Shown: piece by piece, positions 1 through 13,995 of the stretch
How the letters are laid out: each line of letters begins with the position of its first letter
Numbering within the stretch: position 1 is the first letter of the stretch
Origin: Tomocerus qinae
Taxonomy: Eukaryota; Arthropoda; Collembola; Entomobryomorpha; Tomoceridae
Reading direction: 5' to 3'
Assembly (NCBI GenBank): GCA_020055645.1
Contig: CM034549.1
Span: 22,279,930 to 22,343,929 of the forward strand
Length of the DNA stretch: 64,000 nucleotides
Position numbers and translations under genes: made by a program
Notes under the pieces: generated by a model
The model's database searches: none
Told to the model about the DNA's origin: nothing
What the model saw: only the letters and a program-made list of their open reading frames with translations

Positions 1-3000
1 GACCCAAAAGCATTTAGGGAACTCATTTATGAACTCATTTCAGTTAGTGATTAATTAGCTGGGCATAATTTATCAACCAATATCGTGAAATTGCTCTTGT
101 CGCAATTTTCTGTTTGAACATCCGCTTCTCGACTTATTAATGTATAGAGCAACTTGGACTATAGCAGTACGACAGGTCATGACTTTGCACGCAATCCTCC
201 GTGATTATAATCATCATAATTCGTCGCACCGCTCACTAGGACTCTAATATGGGTCCTTCATGATTTTAACAGAGAATGAACAAGAAGAACAAACCAACAC
301 CTTCCTAGTCACGTCGGACTGATCTTTCTACCATATATGTCAGAGTCTTGAAAGGAATATTAATTTTCTCACAAGTACATCGATTTAGACTTATAATTAG
401 AATGAGAAGGTGTGTCTGAACAAATTGTTATGTATACCACAATAAAAAAATTTCGCCTTTACCTATTGAATGTTAGAAGTTTGAATGATGTGCCTAAAAT
501 AAGCAATGCGCAAGTGTATCTGATGGGCTTTGTGAAAAATGTATTAAAATGGTGTCCAAAATTTTGTGTGCTCATAATAGAAAGAGGAAAATTCGTTTAA
601 AATTAATGAAGGGATTTTAACGTGCATCATTCGTTATCATGGATCCTCCCGTGCCGTACTCCTAATTCGTAGGCTTTGAGATGACACTCTGGAAGACTGG
701 GTTATTGCGGCGACAGCCCGTTGCCTCTCAAAGGCTACGTCATATATCCAGTATAGTGTTATGGCACTTTTGGATTGATTTTAGACTGTCTTCGTACTAG
801 GTGTGCAATTCTATGTAACGAAAAATAACGACAGGTATATAATATATAGCAAAGCATGAATAGCATCACTATTAACGTAAGTATTGTTGGTACTATTTCA
901 CACTTGAGTAGTTGTAGTAGTGTTGTAGTAGGTATATGAGCTCCAGAAGACTTTTTTTTTCATAGTGTTTGGGATCCCGAGTGTTCCAATTCATTCCATA
1001 TACAGTTTATTTCCAAAGGGGAAGCAGTCATCGTCAGAGACAAAGATTATCTCCGGTCGGAGATTGTGCAATACATCCATGGAATATAGAGAGATGTTCA
1101 GAGTTTGATCTGAAAATTCATCTGCATTCAGAAAACGATTTGTTTCGATTGCGATTTTTACTCACATGCCAGAGATTGCTTGTTTTACCCAAAATCCTTT
1201 TTTCCTCGTTCCCTCCAGAGAATATTCTTATATGCCAAGGGACAAATCGCGTAGGTATATTGACAATGCATGCTAGTTCCTAATACTACTATCTAGCACT
1301 TCTATTATCCATATCGCAGAAAACATTTAAAAGTTTACATATTCAAGGAAGGAAATGAAAACGGAGTTAAACAGTTTCTGTCGTGCCAATTTGAGGATTT
1401 TAAGAGTGGTAGATAACGGAAAAATTTATTGAACAATTTCCATCAGTACTAAAACTTTCTTTAAAAGACTTTTTCTGCAAAAGTCAAAATTATTTTCATA
1501 GTTCACGTTGTGCGTAGTAGCATGGTGAGCATTTTCATTGCCTATTTGCAAGCCATGCTTATCTTAGCACATCTAGTCATGAAATAGTCCACTATTAGTA
1601 GTGCTACAAAATGGTACCACAAAACCACGCAGATTTGCTTATCATGACAAAGTGCTAAAGTGCATTGTTATCGTGAAAAATACGAAGGAGAGATCTATAG
1701 CATATCGCAAATCAGACTTGGTCTCTGACAAATTGAAACTGACGACGAAAAGTACAAAAAGTACTCTTTAGAGATGTTTTGTTAATCCGGGGCAATACGA
1801 ATCTATTTCGGGTGCAATTAGGAATGGGCATAAACCACGATTCAGTTGAAGTTGACAAAAAAGACTAAGGATCAGAATCCAGACTTACTGGGTAGAACAA
1901 TCGGATACATTATTTAAGATTCACGTTCAAATTCCAATCTACTTAGAGCTCCATTTTCATTACTGCTGGCATTTATTTACTTATTTGACCTTATTTTCTT
2001 GTTCTCCCTTTTGGTTTCTTTTGAATTAAGAGTAATGTTATGTTCATAGGTATCTGATATTTACTTTCTTAATTGCGTGTTTTGGCCAGTATTTTGCTTG
2101 TTAGGAAAAATCTTCCGTTAATTTTATAGCGTAGACCTTTTCAAAGACTTTTATGATACTTTCTGGATTTGTGCCCATCAAAAATTGATGAAAGTTTCAT
2201 ACCTTCTGGATTTGTTAAAAATTCCAGACTGGGTTCAGTTAATTGAATACATTATTTATGAAATGTAGCTCATGGGGTAGAACAAAACACTAACTAGCGG
2301 TAATCCTGAAATAATGATCAGTAAGTACGTCGCAATAAGCTTATTTTCTGGTTAACCACGTTAACATTGAATACTGGTTTTGAAAAATATTTAGTAGGCA
2401 AAATTCTTAGAATAATCTGGAATTCTCTCCATAAACCCTTATCATTTGTCGTGAAATGGTTTATCTTTAAGAGCTTAGTGGTTGGAGTTCATTATCCTGG
2501 CGTCCTTGGGTAGCCGAATAAGAGTGGTTGACTACGAGTTGGTACAATTACATTATTTAGTTAAAAAGTACGTTGGTTTGTGGCTGGGTTTTATTTGAGG
2601 ATTGTTTTGTTATGTAGGTGAAATTAAGAATAGGTCTCTGAAGACTCTTAAAGAGAGTTTGCTCATCTACCTAAGTGGGAAAAGTACGAAGTATCTCTGA
2701 GAATATAGGTTTTTGTATTGATCACGTTGCCCAAGTTTGAGGGTCTTATAAGTTAAAGAAGTAAAAACACCTTAAGATCACGTCCATAGCAGAGAAATCG
2801 GATGAAGAATAGCTAGGAGCAAATGCCAAGTGACTACTGACACGGAAAAAGGTTCAGGAAAACTAGGTATTGTACTTAGCTGTATACTATTTCTTCCCGA
2901 GACACAGAGCCGGTTTACGTAAGTAGAAATCACAGCCCAGGTCTATAGCTGCATGATACGATGTACTTACAAACACACAAAACTTATCTATACCATTAAA

Positions 3001-4325
3001 TACGATATTCCTGACGTGCCAAGATATCTACACTGAAAACACACCAAATGCTAGCTCCTGATATTTCTCTCACAATTGCAATTCTACGTAAAAACTTCCA
3101 CTCCAAGATACAGGGCAGTTGACTTCCTATATAAGCGCTTTTAGCTCATGGATGAAAACAGCGTATCAAGTAGAAAAGCATGGAGAAGGAAGAGAAAGCT
3201 TTTCCGTGAAGAACGAATGATGTGATATAAGCCTGTTATGAAATTCTCAACAGTTTTCAAAATGTCCAAGGTGGAAAGTATATTCAAGATATGCACAGAC
3301 ATAATACTTAGAAATAATCCTACAAAATACATCGATAATATTTTCTCGGAACTCGCCAAGTGTCAATTTCTAAAATTCTACATGCCCTTCAAATGCAATG
3401 TCATGAGCATAAAACAGATCTGTCCAGGGGAGAAATTCCGTATCATATGTCAAATTGACTACCTATTTATATCCCATCCCCCTCCACTAAAAGCGTTGAG
3501 AAAGGAGTGAAAGAACGGTGAAAGTGTAAAGTTGTGCAGCAAACGAATCGTGTTTGGAATTGGAAAGTTATGTCTGAGTCGACAATGAACCAAACCAAGC
3601 AAAAGTACTCATGCCCAACTAACTAAATCAAAGTAGCGGCTATAGTTACAAATGTGCAGTCTATAAGGTTTGACTATTATACATGTCAGTAGTGGTATCC
3701 CAAAGAAAAGAAAAACAGATTGCATCAGCAGCGTTGACTTTGTTTCGTTTAGAGTGTCTGATGTGTAGAGAATGCTATCTTTAAATGGAGTGAAGTCGTA
3801 TATGGGCAGTTTTTGCAAAAACAAGTCACACTATTACAAATTGCAACACGGTTGCTCAATTCTTCATTTTCTATTTTGTTATTCCAGCAATGACAAAGGT
3901 AAATTAAACGGTGTAATTCCATTGGTATTTAGCACAGGAGAGTATTCTGGGCATCTATGATACAACTACAAGAGCCAATTAGTGCTGGTAAGGTAAATTT
4001 GGTACGTTACATTATAATGAAGGAGGTATTATTAGTAGTTAGACTCCCTACGGGCCTGTAGTACGTAGACACAGAGTTTTGCTTCATTTCCCTCACCTTG
4101 GCTCCCTTCCCGCAGAATTTTTTGTATTTATTCATGTCTGAAATGAGTGACATGCATGCGGTTATATTATATCACAGAAATTAGAATTCACTCAAATGCA
4201 AACATTCTCTTCACATCATCAGCTTGGTTGACTGCGTTGGTTTGGCATGACTTTGGCATGGCGTCACACTCAACATCACTCTAATAATATACATATACAC
4301 ATATATTTTTAGACTCAATCATCTC
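1..4325. other. Intergenic, no supported gene
   Basis: AT-rich sequence without a recognisable gene. The open frames here (for example 969-1283 and 3238-3510 on +) are at most about 100 codons, match no family I know and have no flanking splice signals I trust. A weakly repeated phrase containing 'atacattattta' occurs near 1910 and 2243, and a shorter relative near 2553. The words 'ttctggatttgt' recur at about 2162 and 2206. These may be remains of an old tandem duplication or mobile element. Confidence 0.5.
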
Positions 4326-4357
4326 GCTTTCGCTCTGTTCGTTTCGGGAGTGAAAGC
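4326..4357. other. Short stem-loop
   Basis: Ten base pairs (GCTTTCGCTC against GAGTGAAAGC, one G-U type pair) close a 12-base loop. It lies about 50 bases beyond the donor side of the candidate exon at 4411-4723 (-). No family is recognised; it could be chance. Confidence 0.35.
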
Positions 4358-4410
4358 TAAAAGGTAAAAAATTAAAGGAAAAAGTAAATGTTTTAAGCTT
4401 GAGTACTCAC

Positions 4411-4723
4411 CATCAAACTATAATTATATTTCCAGCACTAGTAACTGTCGGAATAGAGTAATCGTGGATTGCAGTCCTTGATCCAGAGGTACGTAGGATC
4501 TCTTGTCGGAAGACTATGCTAAATGATACTAAGGTCTGGCTCTGAGGTGATGGAAACCTAACAACTTTCTGGTAAGGCGCAAAAAACCGTGAAATATTCC
4601 CAATGACAGAATTGCTAACTGTCGGACTTCTTGACTTTCCCCGTCGTTTAATTCCGTTTCCTCTACTAGCATTTCCATTAGCGAACGGAGGTTGAAAAAT
4701 CTCCATTTCCACATTATGCAGAA
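4411..4723 (-). CDS. Candidate splice-flanked exon of an unknown gene
   Basis: On the - strand a pyrimidine-rich acceptor (ttattttccag) at 4724 and a consensus donor (GTGAGT) at 4410 bracket 313 bases. One frame stays open for about 102 codons and meets a TGA at 4413-4415, just inside the donor. Read upstream, the same frame continues to an ATG at 4769. The predicted peptide is basic and polar in its first half (segments such as GNASRGNGIKRRGKSRSP), with no domain I recognise. If real it is either a coding exon that uses a slightly different donor, a last coding exon with a 3' UTR intron, or a non-coding RNA exon. A chance open frame is also quite possible. Confidence 0.22.
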
Positions 4724-4769
4724 CTGGAAAATAAACTAGAAGCAAGAACCTTTTACCCCATTTATTCAT

Positions 4770-7700
4770 CTCTCTCTCTCAACTTCTTTTATGATGTGCA
4801 CTTCATATTTGACGCTTATCGTTAACCTCAGGCTCTCCGCGGATCACACAGTCTCTTTTCTGCTTTTGAAATGCGGTCGCCTAAAAACTTTCGTTAATTA
4901 CTAATTTCTAATTTACATACGAGCTCACTCCAGTTCATCTCCACATACGTACAGACACTAAATACTTTATGTACTACATATGAGCATTTTTGGTTACATT
5001 TCGTGCTTTTCCAGAACTTGGCCACAACGACTACCCACTCAGTGGTTAACTTTTTATAGAAATAGGACAGAAATCCACCCGAGTTGAGAATAGAAAACTA
5101 CTCTTAGCAGTTTTAATGCCAAATTACCTAAACACTAAGTACCTATATCATTAAATCCTCACACACTCTCTAACTTCTTTTTTCAACCACATTTCCCATT
5201 ACCCTCTGTATAAACCCACGGTTAATTTAATCAAATATTAAAACAACGAAAGACCCCATTCTCTTCTACATTACAGACATGCAAATTAGTACCTGACAGA
5301 TTGCATACTGCGTAGCAGCCACACTCTTGGCATTTTAATTTTGTATCACAAGGTTCTATCCCTTGCTATATATCTTTGACAAGAAATTGCGATTCTAACT
5401 TCGATTATTTGTCTACGTGCTTTGTATTTAATATTAACTCTACTTGCACTATTTATTAATACAGACAGAGTACCTGTGATACTCTGTTACTTGCCGATAC
5501 ACTTTACAACCTAGAGAAATGCATCCTAAATCAAAACAGCCAAATTATACATTAAATATTTGGACATGTTGTCCAAAGTGATTACAATATAGTGTTTGCT
5601 ATCCAAGTTGATACTGTCAGAGTGGATGTCGTAAATATGAATTTGTTGCAAAAATATTGCAAGATTATTCTGAAAGTGATGGTTTTCGACACATAAAACC
5701 AATTTGTGTATGTAATACTCTTTTAGGTATCTCAACATCACAATAAACCTATCGACGATTTTCCTAGCATCTATAAACAATAGAAACCATCGTGTTTGCA
5801 GTGATTGAACGAGAAATATACAATTTTACGGAAAATGATCAATTCAGATTTTGATTTGGACCTTTTGACTTGGGCAATTGAGATGTTTATGAGTAACGTA
5901 AAGGATTTTGGTGTAGAGCTGGTATTTATGTATAAGCTATCATATGTAAATAGTGTGTCTGAATAAATGTAAATAGTACGTGCTGCTCCATGTTTATATT
6001 ACAATGTTATTGCTATTAGAAAGGACGGGAGAATGGCATTGGTATTGCATTAAGTTAAATAGTGGCATGTAACAATAACTGTGTTTGTCTATGTATTAAA
6101 ATTAAATACAGGACGTCAATGGGAGTGAAATTAAGGGAGAGGAAAGGTTTTCACATCACATTTCCATAATTCGGAATGACAATTTGTGACAAGAAAGGGA
6201 GCTGAAAACGGCGGAGGTAGCGTTTGCGTTTGCTTTTGCTCTGCTAATGGATTTCCTCGAAACGATCAACAAGAACAGAAGCAAAGAGAATTATTCGGAG
6301 ACGAAACCACAGAAAAGACAATGAAATGTATTCGAACAAAGATAAGCGTGTCCTTGTTCCTCCATAGTAAATAGTTACGTATTTGTTGTGTCCCGAGTCA
6401 AGTAGTGAGTCCTAGTCTGATCTAGTTTGCCCTGGTGCGGAATAGCTGTTGTCGCCTTCATTCTATTCTCATAAAGCTCCAATTATGCACGCTTAAAATC
6501 ATTTTGCATACAAAGAGTCTTAGTAAAATGCTCGCTCAATCTCTTTCTCTTCCTTTCTCTCAGCCAGTTGACTTGAGTTGACGTCGAGACACAATCTACA
6601 ATACCAGAAATTCATATCACTTTAGTACATCCTTTTTATAGAAATACTACCGAGAAAGTATACTACCCTATTGCACTCCATTTCCTACCGTTTAGTAGTA
6701 TATTTCTCAGAATATCTACTAAACAATAGAAAGTTAATAGAAGCTTGTACTACGAGAAACTACGAAGGTATTTGCTTCACCTTCTTGTTTGCATCGGTTC
6801 AATTGAAATGAAACTTTGTCTGCTCCTACTAAAATGTAACTTTACTTTCTTCAGATCTTTAAATATGATTTTCACTATCTACTTTCGGTGCAACTTGGAG
6901 AGAAAGGAGTGTAACTCTAACTAAACCAATAGTCTTGAGACTGTACTGAGTAGTAATTCAAATGCAAGCAGTGTGTAAGGAAAAGCGCACATGAATACGG
7001 CTATTATGATGATCTCTACATATGTACTTTTTCATAAAGATTGAACTCATACTAAGGAAAAAACTGTACAATGGAATCAAAAGACGAAACCAAGGGAGGA
7101 TAAAAGATTGAAGAAAACTTTCATCCTTTCCAGAGTTATTCCGTTTCATTTCATGTCTCCTTTTTTCTTCTTAACTTAAGAAAAGTCTTAGCATCCAATT
7201 TATTGGGAATTGTGAGCTTCTCTTTTCGTCTTTATGTTAGGTACATATGTATCAGCATTTCATCCAATCCATTCTTTCCCTCAACTCACTTTAACTTTCT
7301 GCCAACCAGTTCGAAGAGAAAGCAGTGAAAATAAATTCACATTCGATTCAGATTCAATCAGATGGTCGTGTCAGATCCGGAATCCCGTCCTCACTCCACG
7401 ATCCACAGTTCGGATTTCCGTTTCCCTCTTCCATCCCACTAAAAACAGGAGCTCTCTCGGCTTTCCAAATCCATCACCACCACGTCCTCGTGCAACTCTT
7501 TCATTTATCTTATCTTCTACACGTTGGATTGATATACACCAGATGTCTGTGCACAAACAGGACGGAGCAGCAATACATCTTCCTCCAGTCCTCCTCCACA
7601 CTCCCTTCCGTTCATCCACATCACTAAACTCCCCCGCACAAATCTCATACCCTGAATATAAAACAAAATATCCACAATGATAAAAATTACAATGCTTTCC

Positions 7701-10700
7701 AAGTTATTTTCCCATGATGATACTTTAGCATTACAAAAATTAACCATCTGCAAAAAAGTGTCATACACTATATAAACAATCGCACATATTGCTAAACTTG
7801 CTCTCCTACCGCCTACGATGCATAAAATTACAATTTTAGAAAAAATTATTTATCTACGATGATCCTCATTAATAAAAACGGTTTAAAAATGCAAAACATC
7901 TGGAGTTATTACATGGCATACAATGTAAAGTTGTGTTGAGCTTTTTTGCTTGCATAAATCTTAAATGTCAAGAAACATTAGAACTTTCACCGGGGGAAAA
8001 TAGGAAAGAACTTTTCCGGGAAATAGATTGTTCAGTGTAGCTCTCTGTAGTTTTGGTTGGGGACTAAATGGAGATGTTGTCACACCCGGCCGGCAGTTTC
8101 TTGATGTGTATTCACTCGGCAGAGAGCTCGTGCATCTTTGGGAGGGGAAGTCGGGGGAATTGTGAAGAATTTTAGCATATGTCGTGATATTGTAGTTGTA
8201 GTGTGTTGGTATATAGGATGTATTAGTTAGGTATGCATGTAAATATAAAATATGCCTTGCGCTGTCTCCAGGCAAAGGAAACTTGTTCTCTAAGTTCTCA
8301 AAGATGTAGGGTCTGGTATAGGAGATAGGAGAATGGATGGGTTGGAGTTGAAACTGAAATGGTTGGCTTTAGAATTGGAGTGAGGATCCAACGTTACATT
8401 ATGTATTACTTATGTTTATGTTATTACTTTGTGTTACTTAGTCTATCTGTATGGCCACTAGTGGATGTAATGCTCTGTTAGTTAGTGTGCATGTTCTCTT
8501 GTTATTTCTATCCTCTGCTATGTAACTTTGCATATCTCGACTACATTCTTCATTCTTCTTACAATAAACATGCATTACTACAGATCAGATAGACTGAACT
8601 AGAATCCATATTATTTTTTATGTCAAGTTGTGTTATGTCTGCACTTACAATTAGTTGAAGAAAGACTACCTCTGGCATCCTTTTTTTTCTCTTTTTTTCC
8701 TAGCTCAACCCAGATTGCTATTGAATAGACACATACTATATATGTTTACAGTGTCTGATCGATTATTCAGATGTTCATTACTATTAATTAGGATGTACGT
8801 AGCTTGTACTATTTAATTTATTAGAGCGCGCGTGGTGATTGTAAAATTAATATTCTTGAATTTATTGCCAATCGTCCGTCGGACGTTGGAGGTAGAGTAA
8901 GTTTTTTGTAGGTATTATTCTCCAAGTTTTTATGCAAGGATCTGTAGCAAGAGAAGTGGAGTAATACGTAGAGTTTGTAAGTAGTATAATATAAATAAAG
9001 TTTCTCACTTGACTTGGTAAGTGGCTGGAGAGAGTGGAATTGTCTCTGTCTCGTCACCATACTTGACAGTTGACATGGCTCTGACAGTCACACTCAACTT
9101 GAGAAAATATCCCACAAGTGCTATATAACTTAAATAGTTTTATCTCCGATTGCTCTCGGTACATATGAAATTAGGATCTTCCACATTGAGTGTAGTAGTG
9201 GGAATTAAATAGATATTAGGCCTGTGTCTACCTAGGCTAAGCAATTTTACATAATAAATGCAATGTTATTTACATAGGAGTGTGTATATCCTCTGGTGTA
9301 TACATTTGGCTTAGTGAATTAGTGAATTGGTCTGAGTTTTTAGCCAGCCAGACTCAAGAGTGTAGACTGTGGTGTATGTGTGTATGATACGCTATGGCAT
9401 TTGTTATGTAATATGCAATAGTATGGCACGGTGAGCTATTAAATTAGTAAGCACTCTGTCGACTTAACTTCACTCCTGCTAAAATTCTTGTATACATACA
9501 ACAATCCGTGGCCTTTTGCTACCGTATTAACTCGTGTATTACTTATCGTAATGTAAATGTGTGTAGCGACTACCTACCTATTACGAGACTCATGTACATA
9601 ATTTGTAATGTAAGCATCGGGTAATATATTTATGTAGCTATATAGATCTATAGTTACAAGGTAGGAAAGTAAATAGTTCACCCACTCTATCTTACCTAAG
9701 TCATAAACGTTTCATTTGCTTCCTCTGACTGACTTGACTCTATGACTCTTTAGATTTTAGTTTACCACACTTCACATGTAACAAACATAACATGACTGCC
9801 CAATTTATTATTTTCCAATTTGTGCGACTTTACGTAAACAAAACAGGAAGGAGTTTCGTCGTGACTAATTTTAACTCGCTACATTACCTACCTATCACAT
9901 ACACAGACTCAGATAAACACTGCACCCGATCATTCCATCATGTTTCATTTAATTTTAGGTCCTCTGAGCATGCATCACCCAGCATACCATTATCCTTTCC
10001 CATTACGAGTTATGTCATGCTATGCTAATTCCTAAACGTCATGAATTGTGAAGAAGCATTTCCTTCGATGATTAATTCTCCATTAGTGATAATTGATTAC
10101 GAATTAATGTAATATGGAGTAATATATACCAATGTATACTCCACTTTAACAGCTATGCATACTTGTATACATAATTTAAATACAAATACACACTAAGCAC
10201 AGCCATGCAATCAAATTCTAAACATCGTGATACATAGTAATGAGAATTGGGCAAGATAACCATGTAATATACTACCAATATCTTCCATTATTATTCTATT
10301 TGACTTAAATACCTTATAACTCTCCCTCCCCATGGATAATGGGCCTTTCTATATAAATATACTGATACACTGCATAAAATTCTATGTTAATGATACGGCT
10401 TCGGTTTCGGTTTGCTTTGGTTACAAGCTACGTTGTCTCCAATCATATACGGATATTATGCAGACGTGCTTTTGCTTACGTTTCCCTTTTACTTTGCCAT
10501 GTCATGTTATTCTTAACGAATCCTTATGATGCCAATATTATATTATCCTATGCAGAAATGACATAAACTTGCTTTACTCTCCGACAACAAGCTAAATCTC
10601 TCAAAATTAATACTGTGACTCACTGAACCAAGGATAAACACAAAAATGTAACATTACTATTTAAAAGCGAAGCAATGAAAACACAAATCCGTATTTGTTT

Positions 10701-12692
10701 CGACTCAACATTTATTTTGGCTTTTGATTAAATTAAGCACTGTGCTGTCACTATCTGTTTCTCATTTAATGTATAAAACATCAGATATTAGTTTTGTAGT
10801 ACATATATAATTTTTATTCACATGAAGAAATGAGATTAGTTAAAACAGGCCGCGATATAATTTTATTCGTTAGAACACAGCAGAGCATCAGAGCCAAATA
10901 ATTTGTCATTTTCCTTGATAATTAGTATTTCCTGTGTTTCAAATGACATTAATTTTTGCTATGATTCAATTTTAAATGAGGTATCTGATGTCATGATGTT
11001 ATGTCATATGCAAAGGAAAAGATAATTACTACTTCCGTTAATAGGAAAATTAATTACATCAAGAGACAAGAGAAGATGAGGAAGTCACCATTTCCTATTT
11101 GTATTAAAGAGCATAGAAAGACGATATAAGTATTTCTAGCAATCTGTTAAAGATTGTAATTTTGGTTGGTGGATGTCAAAGTATTAGAGTCGAAAGGTTG
11201 CAATTTTGTGTAGCTTTGCAAGTTGTAAGAAGGATTTTGTTGAAAGTTGAAAGCTGGACATGTTGTATGGGACATTTCATATTTCTACACCATTAAAGCC
11301 ATCTCGAACTTCAAAGAGTGCATCAATCAATGGTTGAAATGCCTTCCTTTTTGTGGTAGCTCATTTATATGATTTGGTTTGTGAAATGGTACGTGGATTT
11401 TTTTGCTGTGGATGTAATTTGTCAATGGGCCAGTAATAAATAGTAGGGAGGCAAAGGCAGGTAGACAGAGACGATGTCTTGCGGAGTCACTTTGTCATCG
11501 AGACGATTATTTGCATTCTATTGAGAAGAGAGAGTGAAGACAACTGCTGGTTTGGTTTGATGTGAGTAAATGTATTATGCAATTGACAAATCAATCCAAA
11601 GTGCCCACAGGCAGAAAGTTAAGTGTGTGTAATGTGATGCAATTTAAAAGAGATAATTAGATTTGCTATTCATTCAATCTATAATTTTTTATACACTCCA
11701 AATGTAAACATGGAGATATTAATACTTACAAATTGTTGAAAGTTAGATTTGATTACAGGTGTAGTGTTTCTTTATTAATTTGTAAAAAGTTAATTACAGT
11801 GGTTTAACAAGAGAATTCCGGGTAGGAGCAATTTGGATAATTATATATACAGAGGAAGAAAACGACAGGTGGAAGTGGTAGTACTTTGTATTTGCATGTT
11901 GGGCATTGTATATTTGTATATATTATCGACTCCTTTCCGTCTGCACTCATTACAATAGGGAACAAAACGATAATAGGGGATTTTGATGATTGTCATGTGA
12001 GTTTTATAGCGTGGAGTTGACATGAAATTATGACAATGAGTACGTACGCAAATATCTGTAATTATGTTCAAACAGTGCATAACGTACTACACAAGTTTTA
12101 GCACATAATTTTTCTGGATAAAGTAAACAGCGAAAGTTTTATTCATTGCAAACACGTACACATTATTTTGTTAGTTTGCCTACTATACTACTTAGACTAT
12201 CCTACTATCCCCCTCATGATTTATTGATAAACAGTAAACGTTTTTGCAATTTAATTCAAACAGGTTAGATAGTATAGGAAGCACCACAAGGGATATTATA
12301 GGTACATAAATACACACAATATATACTCCAAGTTAGGCTTAGGAAAAACTTTGCAATAATCTAGGTATTTATGTTATTTGGAATACACTCTGAAACTCCT
12401 ATAAGGAAACAGGAGCTAACTTAGCCTGCTCAACTAATAACATAACTCATCCATGTAAACTCACATTTGGGAAAAGTTTTCTCAACAACGGCTATAAGGC
12501 GTACATAAAGCCGACTAAAAATACAACCTAACTTTTACAACCCCATTCATTTCCATCCAAGTACCTCCACATTAAAATTATGCAATAACGAAATTACAGC
12601 CCTCTCTTCCGTCCCTCTCTTTCCTCAATGATGCTCTAGACACGTATTACAGACTGCAATAAGATAGTGAGTTAATCGTCCGCAATTCTACG
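4770..12692. other. Intergenic, no supported gene
   Basis: AT-rich non-coding sequence. The longest open frame (7234-7680 +, 148 codons) is Ser/Pro-rich and is overlapped by open frames in several other frames, which fits a GC-richer conserved or UTR-like island rather than a protein. I see no tRNA, no transposon proteins and no obvious long repeats. Confidence 0.5.
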
Positions 12693-12819
12693 GTCAGCAC
12701 TGAATCTGTCTTCAGACTCTTCAAATGGCTGGAATGGATTTCACGACCCAAAAGGAGATTCCAAGTCAAGTCATCTAAAAAATTTAAATCAAAATCTTGA
12801 GCAAAGTTTCAGGTGTGAC
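12693..12819 (+). ncRNA. mir-87: miR-87 precursor, long-loop copy (miR-87b-like)
   Basis: The 3' arm contains the miR-87 core GAGCAAAGTTTCAGGTGT, with the mature RNA probably at 12797-12818 and beginning UUGAGC. This is the U-start form I associate with insect miR-87b. The 5' arm at 12693-12716 (GTCAGCACTGAATCTGTC...) pairs with it through about 22 positions. GTCA-CAC pairs with GTGTGAC with one bulged G, followed by a helix with the scattered mismatches typical of a miRNA duplex. The terminal loop is then about 80 bases, much longer than in the two - strand copies. No closer 5' or 3' partner arm is visible. miR-87 is a protostome miRNA with its mature strand on the 3' arm. The identity of the core is very strong; that this particular copy is processed is inferred. 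Confidence 0.72.
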
Positions 12820-12948
12820 TTTTGCTTTACCATTCCATGCCATGTTCACGTCTGTCTTATGTCATGTCATCTCCTTTCGTCTTCCCAGACTTATGATCTC
12901 TATCCCATCCCATAAAGTTCTACACAAGTTTCCCTTTAGTGATATATT

Positions 12949-12974
12949 TATACACTATAATATTATAGTGTATA
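12949..12974. repeat. 26-bp perfect AT-rich palindrome
   Basis: The half-site TATACACTATAAT is followed directly by its exact reverse complement, centred between 12961 and 12962. It lies 130 bases downstream of the + strand miR-87 hairpin, between the two convergent miRNA units. It could form a cruciform or an RNA hairpin without a loop, or be a dimeric binding site. Flanking sequence is also AT-rich (tatatagtatatag). Confidence 0.7.
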
Positions 12975-13019
12975 TAGTATATAGAGTTATATAGTATGTA
13001 GTTAGCAGAGAAGCTTTGA

Positions 13020-13990
13020 ATCAGAATGACATAATTGTATGACTGCTTGTTGCTCATCAGACTCAGGCCAGACCAGGACACGACGAAACGAAAGAGAGTT
13101 TAAGCCTGTTGAGTTCCAGTTCACTTTCCGGCAGAAGGATACCAGCAGTGAGATGGGAAATTCTAATCTAATTACGAAGAGAGCACGATTTACAGCAAAT
13201 GGCATGGTGTGCTGCTATAGAATCAAAATGCTTTTGCATTGCCATACCCTTCTACTCTCCTTAGTCTACATAACTAACTAAAGCACTATTACCCATCCTC
13301 CTCCAATATAACTATGAACAGTAGTCAGCACAGAACATCACCAAAAGAAAACATCAGCCTAGACACAACTATAAAATCATCGATTTCATGACTTTGAAGA
13401 CCGTGTGACTTTAAAGACCCCACTTTGGAGACCTTTACGACTTCCCTGAATTTTCTTTTTACCCAAAACAATCGTCATTCATTTCCGTTTTCCCAAGAAT
13501 AGGCAAAAGATATGTTAAACGAATATTATCTACACAAGTTTAAGCAATGAAATAATGATATCGTAAGTTATGACTAGATGAATGGCGGAATTGTGTTAAT
13601 TAAGATTTAGATTTAGACCGCAAGTTTCATTAAAGCAATATACAAATCAAAAAACTGATTTTTAGCCTTGTAAATCGAAAAAAATTGTTTTAAAATGTCA
13701 GAGTGTAAGAAAATTGGAGTAAATAGTCACACGGTGTGTAAAGTCGTGGAGCTGTTAAAATGTGTGTTTGGTTTCGGCTGGACTTGGGTGAATGGGTTGG
13801 GCAGGGAAGTTTCTATTGTAGTTGAATTGCATCCGTCAAGTGGAGTGAAGTGAAGTAAATTGAGGAGTCAAGCCTGGTGGAGTTAGAGTTTGGCAGAGAG
13901 CGAGACTGCAGACAGATTATGAAGCAATGTAAACGGTTGTGCTGTCGTGGGATTCGCATGGGGATGGCATTGGCAGTGATGTTCACGGAG
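13020..13990. other. Spacer between convergent miR-87 units
   Basis: This holds a GC-richer island at about 13030-13230 with open frames on both strands but no recognised protein. An AT-rich stretch follows, then another GC-richer stretch (13740-13990) leading into the - strand hairpins. Any + transcript from the 12.7 kb hairpin and - transcript from the 14.0-14.4 kb hairpins would meet here, so terminators or overlapping transcripts are expected. No poly(A) pair stands out. Confidence 0.4.
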
Positions 13991-13995
13991 CTAAA

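Noticed and set aside
7234-7680. 148-codon open frame
   Set aside because: Longest open frame in the desert, but it is overlapped by open frames in other frames and strands, has a biased Ser/Pro make-up, and shows no family or splice support.
13572-13581. TGACTAGAT, miR-279-like seed
   Set aside because: Only nine bases match and no hairpin is visible.
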